Shown one piece after another: positions 16,332 to 25,096 of a DNA stretch of 64,000 bases. The notes beneath the pieces were generated by a model that had not been told where the DNA came from, ran no database searches, and was given only the letters and a program-made list of their open reading frames with translations. Every line of letters begins with the position of its first letter. Position 1 is the stretch's first letter. Source of the stretch: Chryseobacterium turcicum (lineage in GTDB: Bacteria; Bacteroidota; Bacteroidia; Flavobacteriales; Weeksellaceae); assembly GCF_021010565.1 (NCBI RefSeq), contig NZ_JAJNAY010000001.1, positions 1,344,001 through 1,408,000 on the forward strand, given 5' to 3'. Position numbers and translations under genes: made by a program.

Positions 16332-19300
16332 TTATTTAATTATTTTTTTTGAGTACTCTTTCCCTGCTGACAATGCCTTTAAGATATAAACACCTTTAGA
16401 GCTAAGTTGTACACGAATGAGTTTAGAGTTTTCATTAATAGTCTGAATTTTTCTTCCAGCCGCATCAAATATTTCTATTTTTTCAATATTTTTATCGTTT
16501 CTCACTATAAAATCTTGTCCATCTCTATACACTTCAAAAGCATCTTTTTTAACTTCAGCAGTTGCCAAAACACTAAGTTTGTAAACAATCTCAAATCTAT
16601 TGGTGTTTTCTCCTGCATTGGCCGTAAATGAATAAACTCCATTTTGAAGATTGGTATAAGTACCTGTTACTTTATCGTGTAGGTAAATAGCCTGTCCGTT
16701 ATCAAATAATCCTTCTTTTTTTACTAATGCTATAGTAAAAGCACCATTTTGGAAATGTTTTACTCCTACAGGAACTACATCATTGATATCAAAACTTTCT
16801 TTCCCCTGAATGATTAATTTTTGTGCATCAGCTAAGGTGTAGAAAGCATCAGAACCAGTTCCTATTGCTTTAGAATCATAATTATCAAATGAATCTGAGG
16901 CTCCGTTTGTATAATCTACCGCAAAAGTATTATTGGTATTGTATTCAGAGTTTAACTTTAACCAAAATTTACCTTCTGTTGAGGAATTATCTTTATTAAA
17001 GAAGGTTGCGTTTGTTGCACTTCTCATTTCGTTATTAAAGGTTAAAGATGTATCAACAGAAGCATTTAAAGTCTTAATAATAAATCCTTGACCAATATTC
17101 GCAACTGTACCCATTGGAACAACGGCCGTTCCTCCGTTATCATTTGGAGCCGGAACCCAAGTAGGGTTGGCGCTGTTAGCAGCATTGAAAGTAGCATATC
17201 CGTAATTGGTAGTCGTAGCACCGTTTTGAAGCGTTACATTCGTGCTTTTGTTATCCCAGAAATAGAATGTACTTGAAATTCTAGCCGAGTTTACGGTATA
17301 AAAAGCTCCTAAGTTTAAGTTGGAAGGATAGGGGTTTCCTATTAAATTGAATCCGTTTCCTGAAGTAGCCAATGAAAAAGTTTGCGTTCCGTTATTTGGG
17401 GTACCTTCAAAAACTAAAGCAGCGTTTGCAACCGGAGTTTTTATAGAATAGCCTTTACCGAATACAGAAGTTGTAGAAGATGCATTTACATAATTATCAG
17501 TTGCGGTGTCGTATTCTGTAATAAACGCCGGCGTTGCCCCTGTATAAATATTCGTTAAATTCTGACCAACAACTGGAGAGGTCCAAAATGCATATTTATT
17601 AACCTCGCTCGTTCCGTTTTTCAATGTTTTAAAAGCTCCTGAATAAGATAAATTAGAACCGTCTTTCTGAATAAGGTTACCTCCATCTTCCACTGTTACA
17701 TTTACAGCTGAAATGGTATTACCTGAAGTGATTTCTAAAATACCACTGTTCTGAATAATAATATTTTTAGCTGTGAAAGTTGGTTGCGAAGCAGTGGAAT
17801 AAGAGCCCGTTAAAACCACAATTGCTATTGATGACGGTGTTCCGTTTGACCAGCTTGTTCCGTTCCATGTTGTAGTGAATAGATTGTTACAACTTGTTGA
17901 GAAGTTTACATTAGGATATGTAGTCTGTAATCCAATCAATTGGGTATCATCTACACAAACGGATAAATTGCTGTTATAATTTTGGAGACTTATGGCTTCA
18001 TTAGAACTATTTCTTACATTTATAGAAGTAAGATTTGCCATATCATGTGAACTAATAATTTCTAAATGAGAAGCACCAGAAAGATCTAATTGTGTGATTA
18101 GAGGACAAGTCTTAGCAAGAACAGTTTTTAAATTAACATTATTGGATAAATTAAAATTCGTCAATAAAGGCGAATATTGAACTTCTAAATTTTCTAAAGC
18201 TAGATTGTTTGATAAATCTATTTGATTATGAAAATTATTTCCTGAAAGTTTTAATGATTTTAATTGCGTACAATCAGAAGTATTTAAGTTATTTATTTTT
18301 GTATTCCAAATGAGTAGGTCTTCAAGAGATGTACATTGCGCTATATTTAGATTAGTAAATTCGGGGAAATAGCTAATGTAATATGAATAATTTATTTGTT
18401 CACCAATTTTTAAACTTTTTAAACTTGAGCAGTTTTGTAGATTTAGGGTATGCAAATCATCGTTTCCAAATATTTCTAAATTTACTAATGCTGTACAATT
18501 TTGAGCATTAATTTGTTGTAGTTTTTTAAGAGTTATCAGTAGGTCTGTAGCAGATAAATTTAATGTATGCAGATTGACCAAATTATTTACATCAATACTA
18601 CTAATAAAAATAATAGTATTGACTAAATTTATTTCTTCAAGTAGCGGACATACAGCAAAGTTAATATTGTTAATTCGCTGATTGTATGCCGTAAGTTTTT
18701 TTAATTTTTGAAGTCCTGAAAGGTTTATAGAATTAACATTTCCAAGTATCGCACTTCCAGAGGTATTTGAAGCATAGGTGTATTTGTTTTGATACGAGCA
18801 ATCTAGTTCTTCCAGATTTATAAGACCGGCTGTCGAAAAATCGACCGAAGGATCATTAAGTCCGGATAATTTTTTTAATGCAGTACATCCATTTATATTT
18901 ACTGAGGTAAAATAATTACCTGTATTATTGTTACCATGATTGGATACAGTTATTTCCTCTAAATTAATACAGTTATTGGCAACAAGCTCTATGTACTGAT
19001 TTTGAGCGAGAGGGCTCCAATAATTAGAAGTATTATAATGCGAAGACGAAATTTTAGTTAATGTGCTTAAATTTGGAACATGAATTTTAGTAAGAAGCGG
19101 ACAGGAATCAATACTTAAATTACTGATATTTGAATTTTCAATATAAAGTTCTTTTATTTCACTAAAGCTAATTAGTGCGGTGCTATTAATCTGTGAGCAA
19201 TTTTTAATTCTTAAAATATCTCCAGAGCCATGCCAAGGATCTACTAATACAGAAGCGACAACATCAGCAATATTCTGTAAGTTTGAGCAATTATCAAAAG

Positions 19301-19787
19301 TAAGATTACTTGATACAGTAGTATCTTGAAATGTCGAGCTATAATAACGAGGATTACCCTTAACAATTCTTATTTTATTGTTATTGATAAAATTAATATT
19401 GAAAGATTTCGCCATTACAACATACAATTCTTCCATGTTTGGAAATAATAATGCATCTGTAACTCCATCCGGTAAATGTGAATTGTAATAATTGACATTG
19501 ATATTGTCTGGATCATAAACCTCAAGATCTTTGGTAGGATCAATATACATCAGGTTTGGATCTTGTTTGATCTTGAGTGTTTTCACCTGTTGCGCTTCCG
19601 AAACCTGAACTTCACCATCACCATTTACATCGATAGCAATAAAGTTTCCATTTAAATCTTTGGCGATTTGGTTGGTAGTAGTAGAGCTTAAGATTAAAGC
19701 TTTAAATTTAGAATCTGCAAAATTTAGATTTTGGGCATAAGCTATAGAAAAACAGCTTACACTAAGTGTAAATAAAATTTTTTTCAT
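16332..19787 (-). CDS. Leucine-rich repeat protein with type IX secretion C-terminal domain
   Basis: An 1151-residue exported protein. It has a signal peptide (about 1-19, ending AYAQ), an EF-hand-like calcium loop DVNGDGEVQVSE (53-64), and then about 500 residues of leucine-rich repeats with asparagine and cysteine at regular places (LEEL.C.., LKKL.., LTSINV). A beta-rich region of the kind common in flavobacterial surface proteins follows (about 620-1080). The last 70 residues are a Por/T9SS type A sorting domain (VYRDGQDFIVRND, IEIFDAAGRKI, GVYILKA, KKIIK). It should be carried across the outer membrane and attached to or released from the cell surface. Ligand unknown. Confidence 0.9.
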   Translation of the reverse strand: MKKILFTLSVSCFSIAYAQNLNFADSKFKALILSSTTTNQIAKDLNGNFIAIDVNGDGEVQVSEAQQVKTLKIKQDPNLMYIDPTKDLEVYDPDNINVNYYNSHLPDGVTDALLFPNMEELYVVMAKSFNINFINNNKIRIVKGNPRYYSSTFQDTTVSSNLTFDNCSNLQNIADVVASVLVDPWHGSGDILRIKNCSQINSTALISFSEIKELYIENSNISNLSIDSCPLLTKIHVPNLSTLTKISSSHYNTSNYWSPLAQNQYIELVANNCINLEEITVSNHGNNNTGNYFTSVNINGCTALKKLSGLNDPSVDFSTAGLINLEELDCSYQNKYTYASNTSGSAILGNVNSINLSGLQKLKKLTAYNQRINNINFAVCPLLEEINLVNTIIFISSIDVNNLVNLHTLNLSATDLLITLKKLQQINAQNCTALVNLEIFGNDDLHTLNLQNCSSLKSLKIGEQINYSYYISYFPEFTNLNIAQCTSLEDLLIWNTKINNLNTSDCTQLKSLKLSGNNFHNQIDLSNNLALENLEVQYSPLLTNFNLSNNVNLKTVLAKTCPLITQLDLSGASHLEIISSHDMANLTSINVRNSSNEAISLQNYNSNLSVCVDDTQLIGLQTTYPNVNFSTSCNNLFTTTWNGTSWSNGTPSSIAIVVLTGSYSTASQPTFTAKNIIIQNSGILEITSGNTISAVNVTVEDGGNLIQKDGSNLSYSGAFKTLKNGTSEVNKYAFWTSPVVGQNLTNIYTGATPAFITEYDTATDNYVNASSTTSVFGKGYSIKTPVANAALVFEGTPNNGTQTFSLATSGNGFNLIGNPYPSNLNLGAFYTVNSARISSTFYFWDNKSTNVTLQNGATTTNYGYATFNAANSANPTWVPAPNDNGGTAVVPMGTVANIGQGFIIKTLNASVDTSLTFNNEMRSATNATFFNKDNSSTEGKFWLKLNSEYNTNNTFAVDYTNGASDSFDNYDSKAIGTGSDAFYTLADAQKLIIQGKESFDINDVVPVGVKHFQNGAFTIALVKKEGLFDNGQAIYLHDKVTGTYTNLQNGVYSFTANAGENTNRFEIVYKLSVLATAEVKKDAFEVYRDGQDFIVRNDKNIEKIEIFDAAGRKIQTINENSKLIRVQLSSKGVYILKALSAGKEYSKKIIK

Positions 19788-19836
19788 GTCATTATGTTTT
19801 TAAGTATCAGTTCATTTCAATAGAAAACTGATGTAA

Positions 19837-19844
19837 CAAATATA
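19837..19844 (-). promoter_or_regulatory. Candidate -7 promoter element of the T9SS leucine-rich protein gene
   Basis: The minus strand reads TATATTTG, an exact TAnnTTTG match 49 bases before the start codon. Confidence 0.6.
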
Positions 19845-20083
19845 TGAATTGATTTTGTTTCTGAGTTAAAATATTTTACAAATTTTTCAATTTAGATTTA
19901 TAAATGTAATTTATCACCAAGTAGGGTATTATTTGTTAAACTTTTTTAACCTAAATAGTTAGCTCTTGCAAAGACGCAAAATATTCTTTAGATACTGTGT
20001 TAAGGGGCAAATATTCTTGCTCAAAATCTTTGATTTTTTGTGTCTGTATTTTCCAACAAGATTATTTTATTTTAACAAAAAAA

Positions 20084-20109
20084 AAACCGCAGAAAAATTT
20101 CTACGGTTT
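20084..20109 (-). terminator. Terminator after nrdA
   Basis: A stem AAACCGCAGAAA/TTTCTACGGTTT with one mismatch lies 55 bases past the nrdA stop and is followed on the minus strand by a long T-run. Confidence 0.8.
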
Positions 20110-20163
20110 AAATATATTCACAGCCAACTTGGCTCCTTTTACTTTTTACTTTGCTCTTAAAAC

Positions 20164-21822
20164 TTAAGCTTCACAAGCCGAACAGCTCACAAAATTCACC
20201 ATCATTTCTTTAGAAACAGATGAACTTCTTTGGTAATACAAAGTTTTCACTCCTTTTTTCCAAGCTTCGATGTAAAGATAATTTACGTCTTTTACTGGCA
20301 TTGTAGCAGGAATCTGCAAGTTCAGAGACTGAGCCTGGTCGATGTACTGTTGTCTTTGTGCCGCCTGAGAAATAATCTCCATCGGAGAAATCTCTTTAAA
20401 CGTTTTAAATACTGCTTTTTCTTCGTCAGACAATTCATTTAAATGTTGTACTGAACCGTGATTCAACATAATTGTTCTCCATGTTTCCTCATTGTCAAGA
20501 CCTTTCGCTTCCAACAATTTTGCTAAGTATTTATTCTTACGCATGAAATTTCCTTTCGCCAAACCAGCTTTGTAATAGTTTGAAGCAAAAGGCTCAATTC
20601 CAGGAGACGTTTGTCCTAAAATCGCAGAACTAGAAGTGGTAGGAGCAATCGCCATTACCGTTGTATTTCTCATTCCGTAACCTTTTAAGATTTCCGGTTC
20701 TCCGTAGATGTTTGCCAATTCTTTTGACGCAATATCCGCTTGCGCTCTGATGTGTTTGAAAGCTCTTGCATTAAACTGCGTCGCCTCAAAACTCTCAAAA
20801 GGAATCATATTTTTCTGAAGATAAGAGTGGTAACCCAAAACGCCTAAACCTAAAGCTCTGTGACGCATTGCGAAGTCTCTTGCTCCCTGAAGGTAATAAT
20901 TTCCTTCCGTTTTTTCGATAAATTCAGACAAAACAGCGTCAAGGAAATAGATTGCCAATTGTACTGCGTTTGTATCTTTCCACTCGTCGTACAATTCTAA
21001 GTTCATCGAAGACAAACAGCAGATGAAAGATTCCTGTCTTGTAGACGGAAGCATAATTTCCGAACAAAGATTACTTGCATTAATCGTTAATCCAAGGTCT
21101 TTATAAACCTGAGGTTTGTTTCTGTTCACGTTATCGGTAAAGAAAATATAAGGAAGACCTTTTTGCTGACGGCTTTCCAAAACTCTCGCCCAGATTTTAC
21201 GCTTGTCGGCATCACCGTCAATCATATCTTGCATCCAGTAATCTGGTACACAAATTCCTGTAAAAAGGTTCTGAATAGGGCTTCCGATATCTTTAATTGA
21301 TAAAAATTCTTCAATATCACCGTGGTCAACATCAAGATACGCCGCAAAAGCACCTCTTCTTACACCACCTTGCGATACAACATCCATTGAAGTGTCAAAA
21401 AGTTTCATAAACGAAACCGCACCAGAAGATTTTCCGTTATCGGTCACCGCAGTTCCTCTGTTACGAAGTTCACCGAAATATCCCGAAGTTCCACCTCCAA
21501 TTTTGGTCTGCATGATAACCTCACCCATTTTGTGGGTAATTCCCTCAATGCTGTCTGGAATATGTACATTGAAGCAAGAGATTGGAAGACCTCTCTGCGT
21601 TCCCATATTCGCCCATACCGGAGAAGAAAAACTAATCCATCCTTTCATGATCATCTCCTTGAAAGCTGGTTGTAGTTCAGGTTTGTATAATTTTTTTGCT
21701 GCAGCAGTGGTGATTCTGTCGATTGCACCGTCTACGGTTTCCCCTTTCAAAAGGTAACCTCTATTCAGCATTTGCTCAGATTCTTCGTTGAGCCACCAGA
21801 TGTTGTTGTTTTGTTCTTCCAT
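20164..21822 (-). CDS. nrdA: Ribonucleoside-diphosphate reductase, alpha (large) subunit
   Basis: A 552-residue class I reductase catalytic subunit that turns ribonucleotides into deoxyribonucleotides. Active-site features are visible: the redox cysteine in ISCFNV (about 83), NLCSEIML near residue 255 with the thiyl-radical cysteine and catalytic N and E, the second redox cysteine in FICCLSSMN, and the C-terminal CSACEA pair that hands over electrons. The N-terminal ATP-cone is absent, so the usual dATP switch cannot be located in this subunit. nrdB lies upstream on the same strand, but a DUF4145 gene and a hairpin array separate the two. Confidence 0.97.
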   Translation of the reverse strand: MEEQNNNIWWLNEESEQMLNRGYLLKGETVDGAIDRITTAAAKKLYKPELQPAFKEMIMKGWISFSSPVWANMGTQRGLPISCFNVHIPDSIEGITHKMGEVIMQTKIGGGTSGYFGELRNRGTAVTDNGKSSGAVSFMKLFDTSMDVVSQGGVRRGAFAAYLDVDHGDIEEFLSIKDIGSPIQNLFTGICVPDYWMQDMIDGDADKRKIWARVLESRQQKGLPYIFFTDNVNRNKPQVYKDLGLTINASNLCSEIMLPSTRQESFICCLSSMNLELYDEWKDTNAVQLAIYFLDAVLSEFIEKTEGNYYLQGARDFAMRHRALGLGVLGYHSYLQKNMIPFESFEATQFNARAFKHIRAQADIASKELANIYGEPEILKGYGMRNTTVMAIAPTTSSSAILGQTSPGIEPFASNYYKAGLAKGNFMRKNKYLAKLLEAKGLDNEETWRTIMLNHGSVQHLNELSDEEKAVFKTFKEISPMEIISQAAQRQQYIDQAQSLNLQIPATMPVKDVNYLYIEAWKKGVKTLYYQRSSSVSKEMMVNFVSCSACEA

Positions 21823-21859
21823 TTTTTATATTGTTCTCGATACTTCAATGCCCGTTTAT

Positions 21860-21881
21860 CATTGCGAGGCACGAAGCAATC
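21860..21881. repeat. Direct repeat CATTGCGAGG..., left copy
   Basis: A 22-base unit beginning CATTGCGAGGCACGAAGCAA. It matches 22309-22330 at about 19 of 22 positions. From memory, similar units are common between genes in flavobacteria; this could not be checked here. Confidence 0.75.
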
Positions 21882-22069
21882 TGTTGTTTTTATTTTTTTT
21901 TAGAGCAGAAAATTTTGTCTTTCTCCTCACTTTTCTACCTGCTTTCCGCTATATCTTTTTTGCAATTGCGAACAACGTTTATTCATCCGTTGAACTTTTT
22001 CTCCTTCGCAATCCCAAAAAAGGATGCCGCTTCAATCAGGGCTAAGACGACGTTTTGTTTTTCTTTTCA

Positions 22070-22282
22070 CTTTGTCAAAGTTGAAAATCTTTGACAAAGT
22101 TTTTAATGCTTTTGAATCAACCGTGTCAAGGTTTTAAACCTTGACACGGTTTTTTGCGCAAAAAAAATCCTTTTTAAGTTTTGGCTAAAGCCAATCGGAT
22201 TTTTTCTCATTTTAAAACGGGCTAAAGCCCGTTCCTATTGAATTTTAATTAAACCTAACGGGTTTTCAAAACCCGTTAGGTT
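22070..22282. repeat. Array of five consecutive hairpins
   Basis: H1: 22070-22080 pairs with 22089-22099 (11 bp). H2: 22119-22151 is a 16-bp perfect stem around one base. H3: 22181-22194 is the palindrome TTGGCTAAAGCCAA, nested in arms AAAAAATCC (22162-22170) and GGATTTTTT (22197-22205). H4: 22216-22233 (8-bp stem, AACGGGCT). H5: 22252-22282 is a 15-bp perfect stem around one base. H1, H2 and H5 are followed by T-runs on the plus strand. The GGCTAAAGCC core and the trailing CCTATTGAAT link H3/H4 to the elements at 53.4 and 53.8 kb. Confidence 0.9.
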
Positions 22283-22308
22283 TTTTTGAGCCAATTATTT
22301 CTTTCTGT

Positions 22309-22330
22309 CATTGCGAGGAACGAAGAAATC
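22309..22330. repeat. Direct repeat CATTGCGAGG..., right copy
   Basis: The unit beginning CATTGCGAGGAACGAAGAAA lies just past the stop of the DUF4145 gene and is the second copy of the repeat at 21860-21881. Confidence 0.75.
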
Positions 22331-22333
22331 TAT

Positions 22334-22999
22334 CTATTCAGTCATACTATTAATTAGTGTTTCAGTCATTATTTCAGACTCTACCCAATTAACAGATAAT
22401 TTGATAAGTAGTTTTAAATCGGATAGATCTTTTGTTGCCCATTTTTTTACATAATGAGTGTGATCGTTTCCCAGCCAAACAGCTCTTTTTGCTGTTTCTT
22501 TTAGTCTTAAATCTTCAACAAATTCGTTTATACATTTTCCTAAAAGGAGTTTCTTGATAAGATCTTCTTTGTGAGGATTTTTAGTAATTATATAGTCTTT
22601 AATTAAAAATTCTAATGCTTTTCTATAACCAACACCACATATTTCTAATAAATTATTTTGTTCTGCAAAATAAGCTTCATTATAAATTTTTATAAAATAT
22701 GGAGATAGGTTTTCAATTTGTTCGGAAAATTTTTCCTGAATAACATTTCCTTTAATTATCTTGCTAAAATAATGTAAATAATGATCATGTTGCTTCAAGT
22801 ATTCTGCAGCAAATGATATTTCACATTTAGGATTCGGACAGCTTAAAAAAACGAAAGTTTTATCTCCTTTCCTTGAAAGTCTTTTACTGCTAATTATTGG
22901 AATTATTTTTTGGTGGCATTCTGGACAATTTTCAGGATGATCTACCAAATGGAATGTTCCATGATGTGTTGAATCATTAAAAGCACAAAAACTAGTCAT
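22334..22999 (-). CDS. DUF4145 domain protein with N-terminal zinc ribbon
   Basis: A 221-residue cytosolic protein. Two cysteine pairs, C25/C28 (CPEC) and C54/C59 (CPNPKC), form a likely zinc ribbon. The helical C-terminal part (about 90-215) has the DUF4145 pattern, including the ICGVGYRKALEFLIKDYI and WLGNDHTHYVKKW segments. DUF4145 proteins are poorly characterised and some occur with restriction or defence genes; no such gene is seen here. It starts three bases after the nrdB stop codon and so is inserted into the nrdB-nrdA operon, which is unusual. Confidence 0.75.
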   Translation of the reverse strand: MTSFCAFNDSTHHGTFHLVDHPENCPECHQKIIPIISSKRLSRKGDKTFVFLSCPNPKCEISFAAEYLKQHDHYLHYFSKIIKGNVIQEKFSEQIENLSPYFIKIYNEAYFAEQNNLLEICGVGYRKALEFLIKDYIITKNPHKEDLIKKLLLGKCINEFVEDLRLKETAKRAVWLGNDHTHYVKKWATKDLSDLKLLIKLSVNWVESEIMTETLINSMTE

Positions 23000-23002
23000 A
23001 AT

Positions 23003-23977
23003 TTAAAACAAATCATTAGCCGTAATACTCTTATCATGCTTCGTATAATCCACAGGTCTTTTTGCAAAGAAATCATCCATAGAATTAGCGAAAACTTCTT
23101 CTTCAAACCATTTCATAGGGCTGTATTGTTCAGCAGTGGTATTGTAACGTTTTTCCATATTGATTTTAACTAAACTTTCGTCAACACGGTATTTCATAAA
23201 GTTGATTAAATCTAGTTTTGAGAATTTATCAAGTTCACCCATTTCAAAGATCCAATCCAAAATTTCTCCTTCCACTTCAATAGATTGGTCTACCAAAGTG
23301 TAAATGTCTTCGATGTCAGAATCAGTTAAAAGATCCGGCTGCTCTTCACGAATTTTATTGATTAAGTAAATCCCACCGTTAGCGTGAATCTGCTCATCAA
23401 TAGATGTCCAAGCGATAATATTGGAAACATTTTTCATGTACCCTTTAAATCTTGTAAACGAAAGAATAATCGCAAATTGAGAAAATAAAGACACATTCTC
23501 AATCAAAATACTGAATAAAAGTAAAGAAGAAACATACTCTTTCGGAGTTGCCGAATTGGCGTGCTTCAAAACATTAGATAAGAAATCAATTCTTTTCTTC
23601 AACGCAGGAACTTCTACAACGTGAGCAAACTCTTCATTGTAACCCAAAACTTCAAGCAAACGAGAATACGCCTCCGAATGACGGAATTCACATTCTGCAA
23701 ATGTAGAACCTAAACCATTCAGTTCCGGCTTTGGAAGGTGGTTGTAAAGATTTCCCCAAAATGATTTTACCGAAACTTCGATTTGAGCAATCGCCAAAAG
23801 CGCATTTTTTACAGCATTTTTTTCGTGCGGCTCAAGCTGCGACTGAAAATCTTGAACGTCTGCTGTGAAATCTACTTCTGAGTGTACCCAGAACGATTTA
23901 TTGATGGCTTCTGTAAACTGAAGAACTTCAGGATACTCAAACGGCTTGTAGCTTACTCTTTTATCGAAAATTCCCAT
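23003..23977 (-). CDS. nrdB: Ribonucleoside-diphosphate reductase, beta (small) subunit
   Basis: A 324-residue ferritin-like R2 subunit that makes the radical used by NrdA. Metal ligands are visible in AECEFRHSEAYSRLLE (about 98-113) and in the later helix motif SIDEQIHANGG (about 192-202); an earlier acidic ligand is expected near EPHEKNAVKN. The length fits class Ia R2 proteins. The gene has a candidate promoter about 144 bases upstream and a hairpin in the leader. A DUF4145 gene follows after three bases, then the hairpin array, then nrdA. Confidence 0.95.
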   Translation of the reverse strand: MGIFDKRVSYKPFEYPEVLQFTEAINKSFWVHSEVDFTADVQDFQSQLEPHEKNAVKNALLAIAQIEVSVKSFWGNLYNHLPKPELNGLGSTFAECEFRHSEAYSRLLEVLGYNEEFAHVVEVPALKKRIDFLSNVLKHANSATPKEYVSSLLLFSILIENVSLFSQFAIILSFTRFKGYMKNVSNIIAWTSIDEQIHANGGIYLINKIREEQPDLLTDSDIEDIYTLVDQSIEVEGEILDWIFEMGELDKFSKLDLINFMKYRVDESLVKINMEKRYNTTAEQYSPMKWFEEEVFANSMDDFFAKRPVDYTKHDKSITANDLF

Positions 23978-24004
23978 ATTATAAATTTTATGTCTTTTTT
24001 TGTA

Positions 24005-24058
24005 AAAAAATCAAATTCTGAAAATACTATCACCAAAATGATAAGTATTTGATTTTTT
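24005..24058 (-). promoter_or_regulatory. Leader hairpin of nrdB, possible attenuator
   Basis: Outer arms 24005-24016 and 24047-24058 pair over 12 bases; an alternative inner stem pairs AATACTATCA (24023-24032) with TGATAAGTATT (24039-24049) with one bulge. Read on the minus strand the structure ends in a seven-T run, 28-81 bases before the nrdB ATG, as in a transcription attenuator. Confidence 0.4.
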
Positions 24059-24120
24059 GAAAGTTAATAAACTGATTTTTTTATGGTTAATCAAAAATTA
24101 GCTTCTCCAAAATTTCTCTA

Positions 24121-24128
24121 CAAAGTTA
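24121..24128 (-). promoter_or_regulatory. Candidate -7 promoter element of nrdB
   Basis: The minus strand reads TAACTTTG (matches TAnnTTTG), 144 bases before the nrdB start, placing the leader hairpin inside the transcript. Confidence 0.5.
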
Positions 24129-24406
24129 GAAAATGAAGACTGATTTTGAAAGGGGTAAAGAGTAATTGGCTGGCTTTTAACCTGAAAAGTTTTCCACAAT
24201 TACCCGAAACGTCCTCTACTGCTGGTTTATAGTGCTTTATGATTTTTAAATGACCCTTACATGAAATATAGATTTAAACGAGTTGTTTTAAGTTGTTTAT
24301 TATTAGGTGTTTAAGCGCTAAACACTTCTTTTTTCTTAATAAATTGCTGTATTTGTAACAAATCTTTTCTTACTACTACTTATTAGATAATAAAAAGTAT
24401 AACTCA

Positions 24407-25096
24407 ATGCTGGTAATTCAGGATCTACATAAATCATACGACACAGGAAAAAGTAAACTTCACGTTTTGAAAGGCATTGACCTTACTATTGAAGCCGGTG
24501 AATTTGTCTCTATTATGGGAAGTTCAGGATCCGGAAAATCAACTTTGCTGAATATTATCGGAATTTTGGACGAGAAAGACAGCGGCGTTTACAACCTCGA
24601 CGGTATTCCCATCGAGTATCTTAATGAAATAAAAGCTGCCGAGTACCGCTCTCAATTTTTAGGATTCGTTTTCCAGTCGTTTAATTTGATTGGATATAAA
24701 ACAGCTTTAGATAATGTTGCGCTTCCTTTGTACTATCAAAACGTTCCGAGAAAAGAACGAAATCAAAGAGCAATGGAATATCTTGAGAAAGTAGGTCTTG
24801 CACAATGGGCAAATCATTTACCCAACGAACTTTCGGGTGGACAAAAACAGAGAGTTGCCATCGCAAGAGCTTTAATTACCAATCCTAAAGTGGTTTTAGC
24901 GGATGAACCAACCGGAGCTTTAGATTCAAAAACGACGCATGATATTATGAAACTGCTTCAGGATATTAATAATGAAGGAAGAACAATCATCGTAGTTACC
25001 CACGAAAACGACGTAGCTGCACAAACCAAAAGAAATGTCATTTTACGAGACGGTATTATCGAGAGTGACGAGTTTATTGAGCAAATTGTGTTGTAA
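24407..25096 (+). CDS. ABC transporter ATP-binding protein (MacB/LolD type)
   Basis: A 229-residue cytosolic ATPase of the MacB/LolD group. Walker A GSSGSGKST is at residues 38-46, the Q-loop in FVFQSFNLI, the signature LSGGQKQR near 142-149, Walker B VVLADEPTG near 163-171, and the H-loop in VVTHEND near 200. It powers export or mechanical transmission across the cell envelope with the two permeases encoded next. It heads the four-gene set ATPase, permease, permease, adaptor. Confidence 0.93.
   Translation: MLVIQDLHKSYDTGKSKLHVLKGIDLTIEAGEFVSIMGSSGSGKSTLLNIIGILDEKDSGVYNLDGIPIEYLNEIKAAEYRSQFLGFVFQSFNLIGYKTALDNVALPLYYQNVPRKERNQRAMEYLEKVGLAQWANHLPNELSGGQKQRVAIARALITNPKVVLADEPTGALDSKTTHDIMKLLQDINNEGRTIIVVTHENDVAAQTKRNVILRDGIIESDEFIEQIVL

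Larger units (their letters stand above)
19788..20163. other. Intergenic region between the T9SS gene and nrdA
   Basis: This 376-base gap has no convincing gene. It holds the candidate promoter of the T9SS gene, the terminator of nrdA, and near 20127-20155 a diverged copy of the GAGCCAAGTAAAAAG repeat also found around 25.1 kb. Confidence 0.7.
21823..22333. other. Gene-free hairpin-rich insertion between nrdA and the DUF4145 gene
   Basis: This 511-base gap has no credible gene. It is bounded by two imperfect direct repeats (21860-21881 and 22309-22330) and its right half is an almost continuous series of palindromes described separately. Confidence 0.8.
23978..24406. other. Divergent intergenic region between nrdB and the ABC transporter operon
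   Basis: This 429-base gap has no convincing gene. It contains the leader hairpin and promoter candidate of nrdB and a near-palindrome GTGTTTAAGCGCTAAACAC at 24307-24325 about 80 bases before the ABC ATPase gene, which could be a regulator site. Confidence 0.7.

Noticed and set aside
21788..22094. Short plus-strand frames after the nrdA start
   Set aside because: They are antisense to nrdA's beginning and run into repeats and hairpins; phenylalanine-rich low-complexity translations indicate chance frames.
21860..22330. An insertion sequence bounded by direct repeats
   Set aside because: No transposase or its remnant lies between the repeats, and the repeats are too long and imperfect for a target-site duplication.
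24185..24200. A DnaA box (TTTTCCACA) before nrdB, hinting at an origin or DnaA control
   Set aside because: It is a single near-match without clustering, DUE or replication genes; not enough to call.
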